From NCBI RefSeq assembly GCF_017565745.1, contig NZ_JAGDYM010000005.1, forward strand, positions 1 through 64,000: a stretch of 64,000 nt of DNA, written 5' to 3'. The DNA comes from Leucobacter weissii. Lineage in GTDB: Bacteria; Actinomycetota; Actinomycetes; Actinomycetales; Microbacteriaceae. This document shows, one piece after another, positions 53,089-61,133 of this stretch (position 1 is its first letter; each line of letters opens with the position of its first letter). The notes below the pieces were generated by a model, which did no database searches, had not been told where the DNA came from, and worked only from the letters and a program-made list of their open reading frames with translations. Position numbers and translations under genes: made by a program.

Positions 53089-54465
53089 TCACGAGGGCAT
53101 GTCCTGGAAGCGCGAGTAGTGGCCCTGGAAAGCCACGGTCACCGTTCCCGTCGGGCCGTTGCGCTGCTTCGCGAGGATCAGGTCGGCCTCGCCGGCGCGC
53201 GGATGGTCCTTCTCGTACGTCGACTCGCGGTGCAGGAGGATCACCATGTCGGCGTCCTGCTCCAGCGAGCCGGACTCGCGGAGATCACTGATCGCGGGCA
53301 TCTTGTCGGCGCGCTGCTCCGACGCGCGATTGAGCTGAGAGAGCGCCACGACGGGCACCTCGAGCTCCTTCGAGAGCAGCTTCAGCGCGCGCGAGAACTC
53401 GCTCACCTCCTGCTGCCGGCTCTCGGACTTCTTGCCCGAGGAGAGCAGTTGGAGGTAGTCGATCACGACCATCTTCAGGTCGTTGCGCTGCTTCAGCCTG
53501 CGGCACTTCGCCCTGATCTCGACCAGCGTCAGGTTGGGGCTGTCATCGATGAACAGCGGCGCCTCGTTGACGCGCGCCTGCGTCGCCGCGAGCTTCTGGA
53601 AGTCGCGGCTGTCGAGCTGGCCCTTGCGCAGCGTCTGCATCGGTATGCTGGCCTCCGCTGCGAGGAGGCGCATCGCGATCTCGGCTCGGCCCATCTCGAG
53701 CGAGAAGAACACGGTGGTCGCCCCCGCGCCGACCGCCGCCGACCTCGCGACGTCGAGAGCGAGGGTCGACTTGCCCATGGCGGGCCTCGCCGCGATGATG
53801 ATCATCTGCCCCGGAGCGAAGCCGTTGGTCTTCTCGTCCAGCTCGGTGAAACCGGTCGGCACGCCGAGCATGCCGCCGTCGTGCAGCTGCGCCTGCTCGA
53901 TCTCGTGCACCGCCGCTTCGACGGCGAGCGAGAGGGGAACGTAGTCGTCGACCTGATCGGCCCCGGTGACCGCGTAGATCTCCGCCTGGGCGTTGTTGAC
54001 CAGATCGATGGCCTCGCCCTCACCGGCGTAGCCCATCTGTGTGATGCGGGTGCCGGCCTCCACCAGGCGGCGGAGGAGTGCCTTCTCGGCGACGATCTCG
54101 GCGTAGAAGCTGGCGTTGGCGGCCGTGGGGACGATGCTCGTCACCGTGTGCAGATACTCGGCGCCCCCGGCGCGCTGCAGGTCTCCCGTCTTGCCCAGCT
54201 GATCCGTCACCGTGATCGCGTCCGTCGGCTCGCCCTGCGCGTACAGCGACAGGATCGCCTCGTAGACCACCTCGTGCTTCGGCACGTAGAAGTCCGGCCC
54301 GCGCAGCAGGCCGGTGACATCCGCGACCGCGTCCTTCGAGAGCAGCATCCCGCCGAGCACGCTCTGCTCCGCGAGCAGATCGTAGGGCGGCGTCCGCTCG
54401 AACCCGCGCGAGGGACCGTCGAAGCCGTCCTCGACGCCGGATAGGCCCAGGTGCGCGATAGACAC
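53089..54465 (-). CDS. dnaB: Replicative DNA helicase
   Basis: A 458-residue hexameric helicase. The N-terminal domain (about 25-130, PPYDLLAEQSVLGGMLLSKD) contacts primase; a linker helix leads to the RecA-like domain with Walker A AARPAMGKST, Walker B MVVIDYLQLLSS, and SREVS-type region ending RASEQRADKMPAISDLRESG. No intein is present, unlike some actinobacterial dnaB genes. GTG 54465 has AAGGAG 5 nt upstream. The upstream region is rich in DnaA boxes. Confidence 0.96.
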   Translation of the reverse strand: MSIAHLGLSGVEDGFDGPSRGFERTPPYDLLAEQSVLGGMLLSKDAVADVTGLLRGPDFYVPKHEVVYEAILSLYAQGEPTDAITVTDQLGKTGDLQRAGGAEYLHTVTSIVPTAANASFYAEIVAEKALLRRLVEAGTRITQMGYAGEGEAIDLVNNAQAEIYAVTGADQVDDYVPLSLAVEAAVHEIEQAQLHDGGMLGVPTGFTELDEKTNGFAPGQMIIIAARPAMGKSTLALDVARSAAVGAGATTVFFSLEMGRAEIAMRLLAAEASIPMQTLRKGQLDSRDFQKLAATQARVNEAPLFIDDSPNLTLVEIRAKCRRLKQRNDLKMVVIDYLQLLSSGKKSESRQQEVSEFSRALKLLSKELEVPVVALSQLNRASEQRADKMPAISDLRESGSLEQDADMVILLHRESTYEKDHPRAGEADLILAKQRNGPTGTVTVAFQGHYSRFQDMPS

Positions 54466-54608
54466 GATGACTCCTTAACTCGCTCCCGGGCCGGCGGGGA
54501 CCCGCCGACTCGGGAGTCCGACTCTGTTTACCGATTAGACACCCGACCACTGACTTCGACCCAAGCTAGGGGAGATGCGCGCCGCAGGCGAATCACGCTC
54601 GGTTCACC

Positions 54609-54683
54609 TGTGGATAACCAGGTGGATAACTCGGCCGATTTCCTCGCGTCTTATCCCCAGGCTTGGGGATAGCTTGTGGATTA
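54609..54683. promoter_or_regulatory. Cluster of DnaA boxes
   Basis: TGTGGATAA (54609-54617) is a perfect reverse DnaA box. GGTGGATAA (54621-54629), TTATCCCCA (54651-54659) and TGTGGATTA (54675-54683) each have one mismatch, TGGGGATAG (54664-54672) has two. A further one-mismatch box, TGTGGAGAA, is at 54793-54801. An AT-rich stretch follows directly. Confidence 0.7.
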
Positions 54684-54897
54684 TCCGTCGATATAATCAA
54701 GGAAATCTCCCTGATCAGGTATTTCATCCATTCACAGTTGTGAAGTTGTTCAACTTTCAGTTGCGGGTTGAGGCTTGCCCGCCGCACCTCACTGTGGAGA
54801 ACTAGTAGGCGGTTTCGGATTTGTCAAGCTCGATGAATCTTTCGTGCAACATCCGGACGCACACCGCTTGTTCACCCAATGGACACATTGGGTAAAC

Positions 54898-54936
54898 GAC
54901 TGGGGGACGGCGACCAGCGGCCGCCGTCCCCCAGTC
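54898..54936 (-). terminator. Terminator of the rpsF-ssb-rpsR-rplI operon
   Basis: Perfect 15-bp stem (54898-54912 with 54922-54936) and a 9-nt loop, 10 nt past the rplI stop codon, followed on the minus strand by GTTTACC. Confidence 0.8.
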
Positions 54937-54945
54937 GTCAGGGTG

Positions 54946-55395
54946 CTATCGCTTCGCGATGACCTGCAGGGTGACCTCCGCGTCGACGCCGTCGTGCAGA
55001 TGGATCGTCGCGCGATACTCACCGGTCGACTTGATCGTCGGCACCGTGATCTTGCGCTTGTCGATCTCGGCGAGACCGGCCTCGGCGACCGCCGTCGCCA
55101 CGGCCGCGGGCTTCACCGACCCGAAGAGACGACCCTCGACGCCCGACTTGGCGAACAGGCGGATCTTGCTCTCCTGCAGCTTCGCCTTCAGAGACTGCGC
55201 CTCCTCGACGGATGCCAGCGCGCGCGCCTCGCGAGCCCGACGGATCTGCGCGACCTGCGCCTCGCCGCCACGGGTCCAGTGCACCGCATAGCCCTGCGGC
55301 ACGAGGTAGTTGCGGGCGTACCCGTTCTTCACCTCGACCACGTCGCCGGCCGAGCCGAGCCCCTGGACCTCGTTCGTCAGAATGACCTTTGCCAT
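54946..55395 (-). CDS. rplI: 50S ribosomal protein L9
   Basis: 149 residues with the two-domain L9 layout: N-terminal [20 protein letters not shown] and NYLVPQGYA, a long central helix, and a C-terminal domain with [11 protein letters not shown]. It is the last gene of the operon, with GAGGAGG before the ATG. Confidence 0.97.
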   Translation of the reverse strand: MAKVILTNEVQGLGSAGDVVEVKNGYARNYLVPQGYAVHWTRGGEAQVAQIRRAREARALASVEEAQSLKAKLQESKIRLFAKSGVEGRLFGSVKPAAVATAVAEAGLAEIDKRKITVPTIKSTGEYRATIHLHDGVDAEVTLQVIAKR

Positions 55396-55406
55396 GATGC
55401 GCCTCC

Positions 55407-55667
55407 TCAGCGGCCGGAACCGGCGTAGGGGAGGAGCGCCATCTCGCGGGCGTTCTTCACGGCCTTCGCGATCAGTCGCTGCTCCTGCACGGACACGCCG
55501 GTGATGCGGCGGGCGCGGATCTTGCCGCGCTCAGAGATGAACTTGCGCAGCGTGGCGACATCTTTGTAGTCGATGACGCCGACGGTCTGCTTCTTCGCGG
55601 GTGCGGCGACCTTCAGATTCTTGCCGCGGCCCGGCTTGCGGCCTGCGCCGCTGGACTTGCCTGCCAT
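55407..55667 (-). CDS. rpsR: 30S ribosomal protein S18
   Basis: 86 residues. The core [19 protein letters not shown] and the basic [20 protein letters not shown] segment are diagnostic. It lacks the Cys residues of zinc-binding S18 paralogues. It lies 11 nt before rplI in the operon. Confidence 0.97.
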   Translation of the reverse strand: MAGKSSGAGRKPGRGKNLKVAAPAKKQTVGVIDYKDVATLRKFISERGKIRARRITGVSVQEQRLIAKAVKNAREMALLPYAGSGR

Positions 55668-55744
55668 GTGATTCTCTTTTCGTCTGCTGCCCCTGACGGG
55701 GCGAACGTGTGTTCGCCGCCCGGTCGCGCCGGGCGGGCATCTGC

Positions 55745-56263
55745 CTAGAAGGGTTGCTCGTCGTCGAAGCCCGAGCCGAAACCGCCCCCGGAGGCCTGAC
55801 CGGATCCTCCGGCGTTGCCCCAGGGGTTCTCGTTCTGGGGCGCCGCGGGCTGGCCCCAGCCGGGCTGCCCGGCCGGCTGGCCGCCGCCCTGGCTGCGCGC
55901 CTGGCCCCTGGTCACCTGAGCCGTGGCGAAGCGCAGCGACGGACCGATCTCCTCGACCTCGAGATCGAGCGAGGTGCGCTGCTGCCCCTGGTTGTCGGTG
56001 TAGCTGCGCTGCGTCAGGCGACCCTGCACCAGCACGCGCGCGCCCTTCGTCAGCGAGGCCGCGATGTTGTCCGCGAACTCGCCGTAGGCGCGGCATCCCA
56101 GCCAGAGCGGCTCGCCGTCGGACCAGTCGCCCGTCTGCCGGTCGCGCACGCGCGGCGTCGAGGCGATGCGGAAGGTCACCCACGACTTGCCCGCCTGGCT
56201 GACGCGGGGCTCCGGGTCGGCAACGAGGTTGCCGACGACGGTGATCAGCGGTTCGCCGGCCAT
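55745..56263 (-). CDS. ssb: Single-stranded DNA-binding protein
   Basis: 172 residues: an OB fold (about 1-110, with [18 protein letters not shown] and [12 protein letters not shown]), a Gly/Gln/Pro-rich linker, and the acidic-hydrophobic tail FDDEQPF, a slight variant of the DDDIPF tip that recruits repair proteins. It lies between rpsF and rpsR, the usual arrangement. Confidence 0.96.
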   Translation of the reverse strand: MAGEPLITVVGNLVADPEPRVSQAGKSWVTFRIASTPRVRDRQTGDWSDGEPLWLGCRAYGEFADNIAASLTKGARVLVQGRLTQRSYTDNQGQQRTSLDLEVEEIGPSLRFATAQVTRGQARSQGGGQPAGQPGWGQPAAPQNENPWGNAGGSGQASGGGFGSGFDDEQPF

Positions 56264-56266
56264 GGC

Positions 56267-56626
56267 TCAGGCTCCCAGCTTGGCGGCGCGGGCGGCCTTG
56301 GCCTGGTCGCGCCTGGCCTGATCCGCGCGCTGCGCGATGAGCTCGTCGGCCCGCAGCACCTTGGTGCGGAGGACGGCCTCGCTCAGCCCCAGCTGGCGGT
56401 CGAGCTCTGCGGTCGCCTCGGGCGTCGCGGTGAAGTTGACGACGACGTAGATGCCCTCGCTGTTCTTCTGGATCTCGTAGGCGAGACGGCGCTTGCCCCA
56501 GATATCGATGTTCTGGACTTCGCCGTCCGCCTTGCGGATGACGCCGAGGAACTTCTCGATACTGGGTGCCACGGTGCGCTCGTCGATACCGGGATCGAGG
56601 ATCACCATGAGTTCGTACGGATGCAT
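56267..56626 (-). CDS. rpsF: 30S ribosomal protein S6
   Basis: 119 residues, starting [19 protein letters not shown], with [21 protein letters not shown] in the middle. The C terminus has a basic Ala-rich extension typical of actinobacteria. A strong AGGAGGT precedes the ATG. It is the first gene of the operon. Confidence 0.97.
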   Translation of the reverse strand: MHPYELMVILDPGIDERTVAPSIEKFLGVIRKADGEVQNIDIWGKRRLAYEIQKNSEGIYVVVNFTATPEATAELDRQLGLSEAVLRTKVLRADELIAQRADQARRDQAKAARAAKLGA

Positions 56627-56654
56627 TACAGACCCACCTCCTTCGGACTTCGCG

Positions 56655-56673
56655 GCCGCAGGATCTCTGCGGC
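56655..56673 (-). promoter_or_regulatory. Leader hairpin upstream of rpsF
   Basis: A 7-bp stem GCCGCAG/CTGCGGC with a 5-nt loop in the likely 5' leader, 29 nt before the ATG. In many bacteria an S6:S18-binding RNA structure lies in this place and controls the operon; the match here is by position and a stem only. Confidence 0.35.
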
Positions 56674-56734
56674 AGGAGGGTATTCATGCATGTTCCCGCT
56701 CGCGAGTGGATCGAGAGCAGACAACCTGTGAATC

Positions 56735-57511
56735 CTAACCCATGCGGCGGAAGACTTCAAGATGCCCGACGGGCTCGCGCTGGCCGCCGACATGGACGAT
56801 CACCGGCCCCTCGTCCTCGTCCTCGACCGTCAGCTGCGTCCCGTGCGCACGCAGCGCCACGAGCTTGCGGTCGAGCCACGGCGCCGCGTCGTGGAGCTCG
56901 AGCTCCTCCCGCGGGGGAGGATCACCGGCCCGATCGGCGACGATCTCCCAGTACGGGAGCTCGAGCCCGTGCGCCACCGCACGAGCCGCCCGGTGGGCGA
57001 AGACGTGGTCGGGGTGGCCGTAGCCGCCCCGTTCGTCGTAGCTCACGACCGCCTCGGCATCCCATGCGACGGCGGCAGCGATCAGGTCGTTCAGCGCCTC
57101 CGCCGCCGGGGCTCGCGTCAGCGCCCCGACGGAGCCGTCCGAGGCGGCCGCGGCGAAGCCGTCCGGCCCCCACGCCATGCCCGAATCCTCGTACACGCGC
57201 GCGGGGAGTCCGGCGGCCCGTGCGGGCGCGCTCCCGAGGAAGGCGTGGCTGCTCACGCCGAGCGCCGCGAGCGCGGCGGCGAGCTCGCCCTCCCGGTGGG
57301 CCGCGAGACCGGCCGGGCCCGCGGACCCGGCGAACGACCCCGGCACCGCCTCGCCGCGCTCCCCTCGGCTCAGCGTCACCAGCAGCGGCTCACGCCCCGC
57401 CGCGGCGAGCGCCGCCAGCGTGCCGCCGGTCGCTATCGTCTCATCGTCGGGGTGCGCGTGGACGAACAGCACCCTCGACGCACCGTCGAACCATCCGGCG
57501 GGGCCGCTCAT
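56735..57511 (-). CDS. mshB: PIG-L family deacetylase (MshB-like)
   Basis: A 258-residue zinc deacetylase. The metal motif AHPDDE and the second His in GGYGHPDHV are present, as is GALTRAP. The sequence fits MshB (GlcNAc-inositol deacetylase of mycothiol synthesis), though it is shorter than the ~300-residue mycobacterial enzyme, so another LmbE/PIG-L function is possible. The first 23 codons are duplicated upstream by an insertion (57442-57685). The start ATG 57511 uses GGGAGGGG, a site supplied by the inserted segment. Confidence 0.8.
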   Translation of the reverse strand: MSGPAGWFDGASRVLFVHAHPDDETIATGGTLAALAAAGREPLLVTLSRGERGEAVPGSFAGSAGPAGLAAHREGELAAALAALGVSSHAFLGSAPARAAGLPARVYEDSGMAWGPDGFAAAASDGSVGALTRAPAAEALNDLIAAAVAWDAEAVVSYDERGGYGHPDHVFAHRAARAVAHGLELPYWEIVADRAGDPPPREELELHDAAPWLDRKLVALRAHGTQLTVEDEDEGPVIVHVGGQREPVGHLEVFRRMG

Positions 57512-57512
57512 C
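57442..57512. repeat. Direct repeat copy A (functional mshB start)
   Basis: 71 bp with the mshB start codon and first 23 codons; identical to 57615-57685. Confidence 0.95.
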
Positions 57513-57684
57513 CGCGCGCACCCCTCCCGATGAGGCTCTCTGCATTCCCGAGTTCGAGACGAACTCGGCGCGGGCGGGAAATGCCCAGAAATGGGCATTT
57601 CCTGATCGCCCCCGCATCGTCGGGGTGCGCGTGGACGAACAGCACCCTCGACGCACCGTCGAACCATCCGGCGGGGCCGCTCAT
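57508..57684 (-). CDS. Chimeric 58-residue reading frame (duplicated mshB start)
   Basis: Starts at the duplicated mshB ATG, which overlaps the cca stop (ATGA). It encodes the first 23 residues of the deacetylase up to AHPDD, then insertion-derived residues, and stops exactly over the real mshB ATG (again ATGA). It cannot make an active enzyme. It may serve only to keep translation coupled from cca to mshB. Confidence 0.35.
   Translation of the reverse strand: MSGPAGWFDGASRVLFVHAHPDDAGAIRKCPFLGISRPRRVRLELGNAESLIGRGARG
57513..57614 (+). repeat. Structured palindromic insertion, copy 2 (mshB)
   Basis: A 102-bp segment between perfect 71-bp repeats. After a 35-nt leader comes hairpin 1, CCGAGTTCG/CGAACTCGG with an AGA loop (57548-57568). 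An outer stem (57569-57576 with 57607-57614, one mismatch) encloses hairpin 2, an 11-bp stem with a GAAA loop (57577-57602). Its end coincides with the repeat border. Compared with 14817-14907, the loops and stem ends are conserved while inner stem pairs differ on both sides. Confidence 0.7.
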
Positions 57685-57685
57685 C
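57615..57685. repeat. Direct repeat copy B (original mshB start)
   Basis: Identical to 57442-57512. Here the ATG overlaps the cca stop codon, which is probably the ancestral cca-mshB junction. Confidence 0.95.
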
Positions 57686-59132
57686 TCTCCCCGCCTCCGG
57701 CCCGATACCACTCCCGCAGGCGCGCCTCGGCGGCCTCCTCGCCGATCGGCCCCTCGTCGAGGCGCAGTTCGAGCAGGAAGCGGTAGGCCTTGCCGACCGG
57801 CGGCCCGGGCGGCAGGTCCAGGATCGCCATGATCCGCTCGCCGTCGAGCTCCGGCCGCACCGCGGCGAGCTCCTCCGCCTCGGCGAGCTCGGCGATGCGC
57901 CGTTCGATGTCGTCGTAGGCGTGCTCGAGTCGTTCCGCTTTGCGCCGGTTGCGCGTGGTCACGTCGGCGCGCGTGAGGATGTGCAGCCGCCCGAGCTCCT
58001 CCCCGGCGTCGCGCACGTAGCGCCGCACCGCCGAGTCGGTCCACTGCTGATCGCTGTATCCGAAGAATCGCAGGTGCAGCTCGATCAGTCGCGAGACGCG
58101 CTTGATGGTGTCGTTGTCGAAGCGCAGAGCGCGCAACCGCCTGCGCGCCATCTTCGCGCCGACCACGTCGTGATGGTGGAACGTCACCCCGCCGCGCTCG
58201 AAGCGGCGGGTCGGGGGCTTGCCGATGTCGTGGAGAAGCGCGGCGAGCCTCAGGACCACGTCGGGACCCTTCCCGTCCTCTCCGCGTTCGAGCTCCAGCT
58301 CGATGGCCTGGCGCAGCACCGTGAGGCTGTGCTCGTAGACGTCCTTGTGCCGTCCGTGATCGTCCTGCGTGGCGATGAGATCCGTCAGCTCCGGCAGGAA
58401 GAGCTCGGCGAGGCCCTCGTCGACGAGCAGTCGGATACCGGGGACGGGATCCGCGGTGGAGAGGAGTTTGACGAGTTCGTCGCGGATCCGCTCGACCGAG
58501 ACGATCTCGAGGCGATGCGCGAGCTCGCGCATCGCCTCCCGCACCTCGGGTTGCACCTCGAAGCCGAGCTGCGAGGCGAAGCGCGCGGCGCGCAGCATGC
58601 GGAGCGGATCGTCGGTGAACGAGGCCTCGGGCGCGCCGGGCGTGGCGATCCGGCCCGCGAGCAGATCCTCCATCCCGCCGGCGCCGCCGGCGGCGGCCAC
58701 GTCCACCAGCCTCAACTCGGGGAGCATGAGGGCCAGCGCGTTGATCGTGAAGTCCCGCCGCACGAGGTCGTCCTCGATCGAATCGCCGTACGCGACCTGC
58801 GGCTTGCGCGAGTCGTCGCGGTAGGTGTCGGCGCGGTAGGTCGTGATCTCGACGCTCTCGCCGTGCACCTTCGCGGCGATCGTGCCGAAATCGCGCCCGA
58901 CGTCCCAGACCTGCCTGGTCATCCCGGCGAGGATCGCGCGCGTCTCGTCGGGGCGGGCCGAGGTGGTGAAGTCGAGGTCGGTCACGGGCCGTCCGAGCAG
59001 CGCGTCGCGCACCGGACCGCCGACCAGTGCGAACTCGTGACCGGCGTCGCGGAAGGCTGCGGCGAGCTCCCGCACCGGGCTGCTCTCGGCGATGCCGCGC
59101 AGCGCGGACAAGGATTCGGCAAGAGGACGCAT
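57681..59132 (-). CDS. cca: CCA tRNA nucleotidyltransferase
   Basis: A 483-residue class II nucleotidyltransferase that adds or repairs the tRNA CCA end. The head domain shows ALVGGPVRDALLGR and DLDFTT (catalytic Asp pair), then RRDFTINAL and DPLRMLRAARFASQL. A C-terminal HD-type region (LLHDIGKPPTRRF) is typical of actinobacterial members. TACCCT lies 6 nt before the ATG, so a leaderless start is likely. The stop overlaps the duplicated mshB start. It is needed here because tRNA-Thr has no encoded CCA. Confidence 0.93.
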   Translation of the reverse strand: MRPLAESLSALRGIAESSPVRELAAAFRDAGHEFALVGGPVRDALLGRPVTDLDFTTSARPDETRAILAGMTRQVWDVGRDFGTIAAKVHGESVEITTYRADTYRDDSRKPQVAYGDSIEDDLVRRDFTINALALMLPELRLVDVAAAGGAGGMEDLLAGRIATPGAPEASFTDDPLRMLRAARFASQLGFEVQPEVREAMRELAHRLEIVSVERIRDELVKLLSTADPVPGIRLLVDEGLAELFLPELTDLIATQDDHGRHKDVYEHSLTVLRQAIELELERGEDGKGPDVVLRLAALLHDIGKPPTRRFERGGVTFHHHDVVGAKMARRRLRALRFDNDTIKRVSRLIELHLRFFGYSDQQWTDSAVRRYVRDAGEELGRLHILTRADVTTRNRRKAERLEHAYDDIERRIAELAEAEELAAVRPELDGERIMAILDLPPGPPVGKAYRFLLELRLDEGPIGEEAAEARLREWYRAGGGER

Positions 59133-59138
59133 CCCTCC

Positions 59139-59144
59139 AGGGTA
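59139..59144 (-). promoter_or_regulatory. -10 element of cca (leaderless)
   Basis: TACCCT on the minus strand, followed by GGAGGG and the ATG. Confidence 0.5.
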
Positions 59145-59250
59145 GCGCGGGGCGACCTCCGTCCAGGCGCCTGGAATGCCCGAAGCCTAGGATGAGTTGT
59201 ACCCCTTGGAGACACCGCTTCACTGGTAAAGTCCGCGCGCGAGGAGCGTC

Positions 59251-60210
59251 ATGCATCAGATCATCATCATCGGTTCCGGTCCCGCCGGCCTGACCGCAGG
59301 CATCTACGCCGCCCGAGCCGGGCTCGAGCCGGTGCTGTTCGCCAGCTCCGTGGAGCCGGGGGGCGAGCTGATGAACACCACCGATGTGGAGAACTTCCCG
59401 GGCTTCCCGGAGGGCATCCAGGGCCCAGAGCTGATGGAGAAGATCCAGGCCCAGGCGGAGCGCTTCGGCACGGAGGTCCGCTACGAGGACGTCACCGGGC
59501 TCGAGCTCGACGGAGAGGTGAAGCGGGTCACCACGAGCGACGGGACCGTGTACGAGGCCCGCACCGTCGTCTTCGCCACGGGCTCGGCCTACCGCAAGCT
59601 CGGCCTCGCCGACGAGGATCGGCTGAGCGGGCACGGCGTATCGTGGTGCGCCACCTGCGACGGATTCTTCTTCCGTGAGAAGACGATCGCCGTCGTCGGC
59701 GGCGGCGACTCGGCGATGGAGGAGGCGACCTTCCTGACCCGTTTCGCCGACAAGGTCTACGTCATCCACCGGCGGGACGAGCTGAAGGCGTCGAAGATCA
59801 TGCAGCAGCGGGCCTTCGACAACGAGAAGATCGAGTTCATCTGGAACGCCGAGGTGGCCGGTATCCGGGGCGACGACAGCGTCACGGGCGTGACCCTGCG
59901 GGACACCTCCGACGGCAGCGAACGCGAACTCGCGATCGAGGGCCTGTTCGTCGCCATCGGCAACGATCCTCGCACGCATCTGATCCACGGTCAGCTCGAG
60001 CTGACGGCCGACGGCACGATCGCTGTCGACGGGCGCAGCTCCCGCACCAGCGCGGCCGGGGTGTTCGCGGCCGGCGACGTGGTCGATCCGAGCTACCGGC
60101 AGGCGGTGACCGCCGCGGCCTCCGGCACCGTCGCCGCGCTCGACGCCGAACACCATCTCGCCGCACTGGCGTCCGAGCCCGTGGGCGTCGGCGCACCGGT
60201 CGGCGGCTGA
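59251..60210 (+). CDS. trxB: Thioredoxin reductase
   Basis: A 319-residue FAD- and NADPH-dependent enzyme. The FAD motif GSGPAGLTAGIYAA, redox pair CATC (Cys 133, Cys 136) in WCATCDGFFF, NADPH motif VVGGGDSAMEE, and the late FAD motif GVFAAGDVVDPSYRQA are all present. GAGGAG precedes the ATG. It is followed after 24 nt by trxA, forming a disulfide-reduction operon. Confidence 0.96.
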   Translation: MHQIIIIGSGPAGLTAGIYAARAGLEPVLFASSVEPGGELMNTTDVENFPGFPEGIQGPELMEKIQAQAERFGTEVRYEDVTGLELDGEVKRVTTSDGTVYEARTVVFATGSAYRKLGLADEDRLSGHGVSWCATCDGFFFREKTIAVVGGGDSAMEEATFLTRFADKVYVIHRRDELKASKIMQQRAFDNEKIEFIWNAEVAGIRGDDSVTGVTLRDTSDGSERELAIEGLFVAIGNDPRTHLIHGQLELTADGTIAVDGRSSRTSAAGVFAAGDVVDPSYRQAVTAAASGTVAALDAEHHLAALASEPVGVGAPVGG

Positions 60211-60234
60211 TTCCCACACGAAGGAGCACCCAAC

Positions 60235-60558
60235 ATGTCAGAACCCATCACCGTCGACGAGCAGACCTTCGACAAGGTCGTCCTGCAGAGCGAGATCCCC
60301 GTCCTGGTCGACTTCTGGGCCGCCTGGTGCGGCCCGTGCCGCATGGTCGCGCCGGTGCTCGACCAGATCGCCGCGGAGCGGGACGGAGAGATCCGCATCG
60401 CCAAGGTGAACGTCGACGAGAACCCGAACCTCGCGGCCCGCTACCGGATCACCTCCATCCCGGCGATGAAGGTCTTCTCGGGCGGGGAGGAGGTGCGGGA
60501 GATCATCGGCGCCGTGCCCAAGCCGGTCATCGAGGAGCACCTCGCCGGTATCATCTGA
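60235..60558 (+). CDS. trxA: Thioredoxin
   Basis: A 107-residue thioredoxin with the active site WCGPC (Cys 32, Cys 35), the buried Asp 26, and cis-Pro in TSIPAMKVF. It has GAAGGAG before the ATG and is the electron acceptor of the adjacent TrxB. Confidence 0.97.
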   Translation: MSEPITVDEQTFDKVVLQSEIPVLVDFWAAWCGPCRMVAPVLDQIAAERDGEIRIAKVNVDENPNLAARYRITSIPAMKVFSGGEEVREIIGAVPKPVIEEHLAGII

Positions 60559-60564
60559 CCCCCG

Positions 60565-60597
60565 CGGAGACCACCCGCGTCGGGAGCCGGGTCTCCG
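60565..60597. terminator. Hairpin terminator after trxA
   Basis: 8-bp stem CGGAGACC/GGTCTCCG with a 17-nt loop between the convergent trxA and SRPBCC genes. Confidence 0.5.
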
Positions 60598-60603
60598 ACG
60601 GGG

Positions 60604-61077
60604 CTACGGCGCCGTCGGGGTCGCCCCGCCCGACGCCTCCGCGAGGGCGGCAAGGCGGTCGACGGAGGCCTGCAGCGACTCGGGGGTGTTCGCGCGAGCG
60701 CGCTCGAACCGGGTCGGGTCGGTGAGCTCCGACCAGTCGTAGCTGTGCCGTACCAGGCTTCCGCCCTCCGCAGCCGGTTCGATCTCCCAGCGCCAGAGGT
60801 GGCCGGGTGCTTCGTGCCCCGGAGGGGCCGGAAGCCAGGCGATGCGACGGGACTCCTCGAACTCCACGACCCGGTTCTCCCGGCGATCACCGGTGTGGAT
60901 CCGCATCTCGAAGACGTCGCCCACGGCGCGCACGCGCTGACCGGGGGCCGCTTCGCGCAGGTTGTCGTTGCCATCCCACTCGGGTTGCCGTGCCGGATCG
61001 GCGATCAGCTCGAAGACGGTCGCGGGGTCCGCCCGCACCAGGCGCTCAACGGTGACGATTCGTGATTCCGGGCTCAT
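60604..61077 (-). CDS. SRPBCC (START-like) family protein
   Basis: A 157-residue protein of the polyketide cyclase/SRPBCC fold: VERLVRADPATVFELIADPARQPEW at the start and LWRWEIEP...LVRHSYDWSEL in the middle, forming a hydrophobic cavity for a small ligand. No catalytic function can be assigned. ATG 61077 is chosen over a poorly supported ATG 27 nt upstream. It is downstream of parB on the same strand, 56 nt apart. Confidence 0.85.
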   Translation of the reverse strand: MSPESRIVTVERLVRADPATVFELIADPARQPEWDGNDNLREAAPGQRVRAVGDVFEMRIHTGDRRENRVVEFEESRRIAWLPAPPGHEAPGHLWRWEIEPAAEGGSLVRHSYDWSELTDPTRFERARANTPESLQASVDRLAALAEASGGATPTAP

Positions 61078-61133
61078 GGGATCCAGTGAATCACACCGGA
61101 GCACCGCGCCGGATACCGATGCCTGTCGGATGC

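Larger units (their letters stand above)
54466..54945. other. Intergenic region upstream of dnaB with DnaA boxes
   Basis: 480 bp without a gene, AT-rich between about 54660 and 54770. It contains several DnaA-box-like nonamers, a 14-bp palindrome TTCACAGTTGTGAA (54731-54744), a small hairpin CCCAATG/CATTGGG (54876-54893) and the rplI terminator. The dnaB promoter must also lie here. Confidence 0.7.

Noticed and set aside
54609-54801. The main chromosomal origin at the DnaA-box cluster
   Set aside because: dnaA, dnaN and rpmH are not here, and rsmG/parS at the right border place the usual origin beyond 64 kb. An accessory role remains possible.
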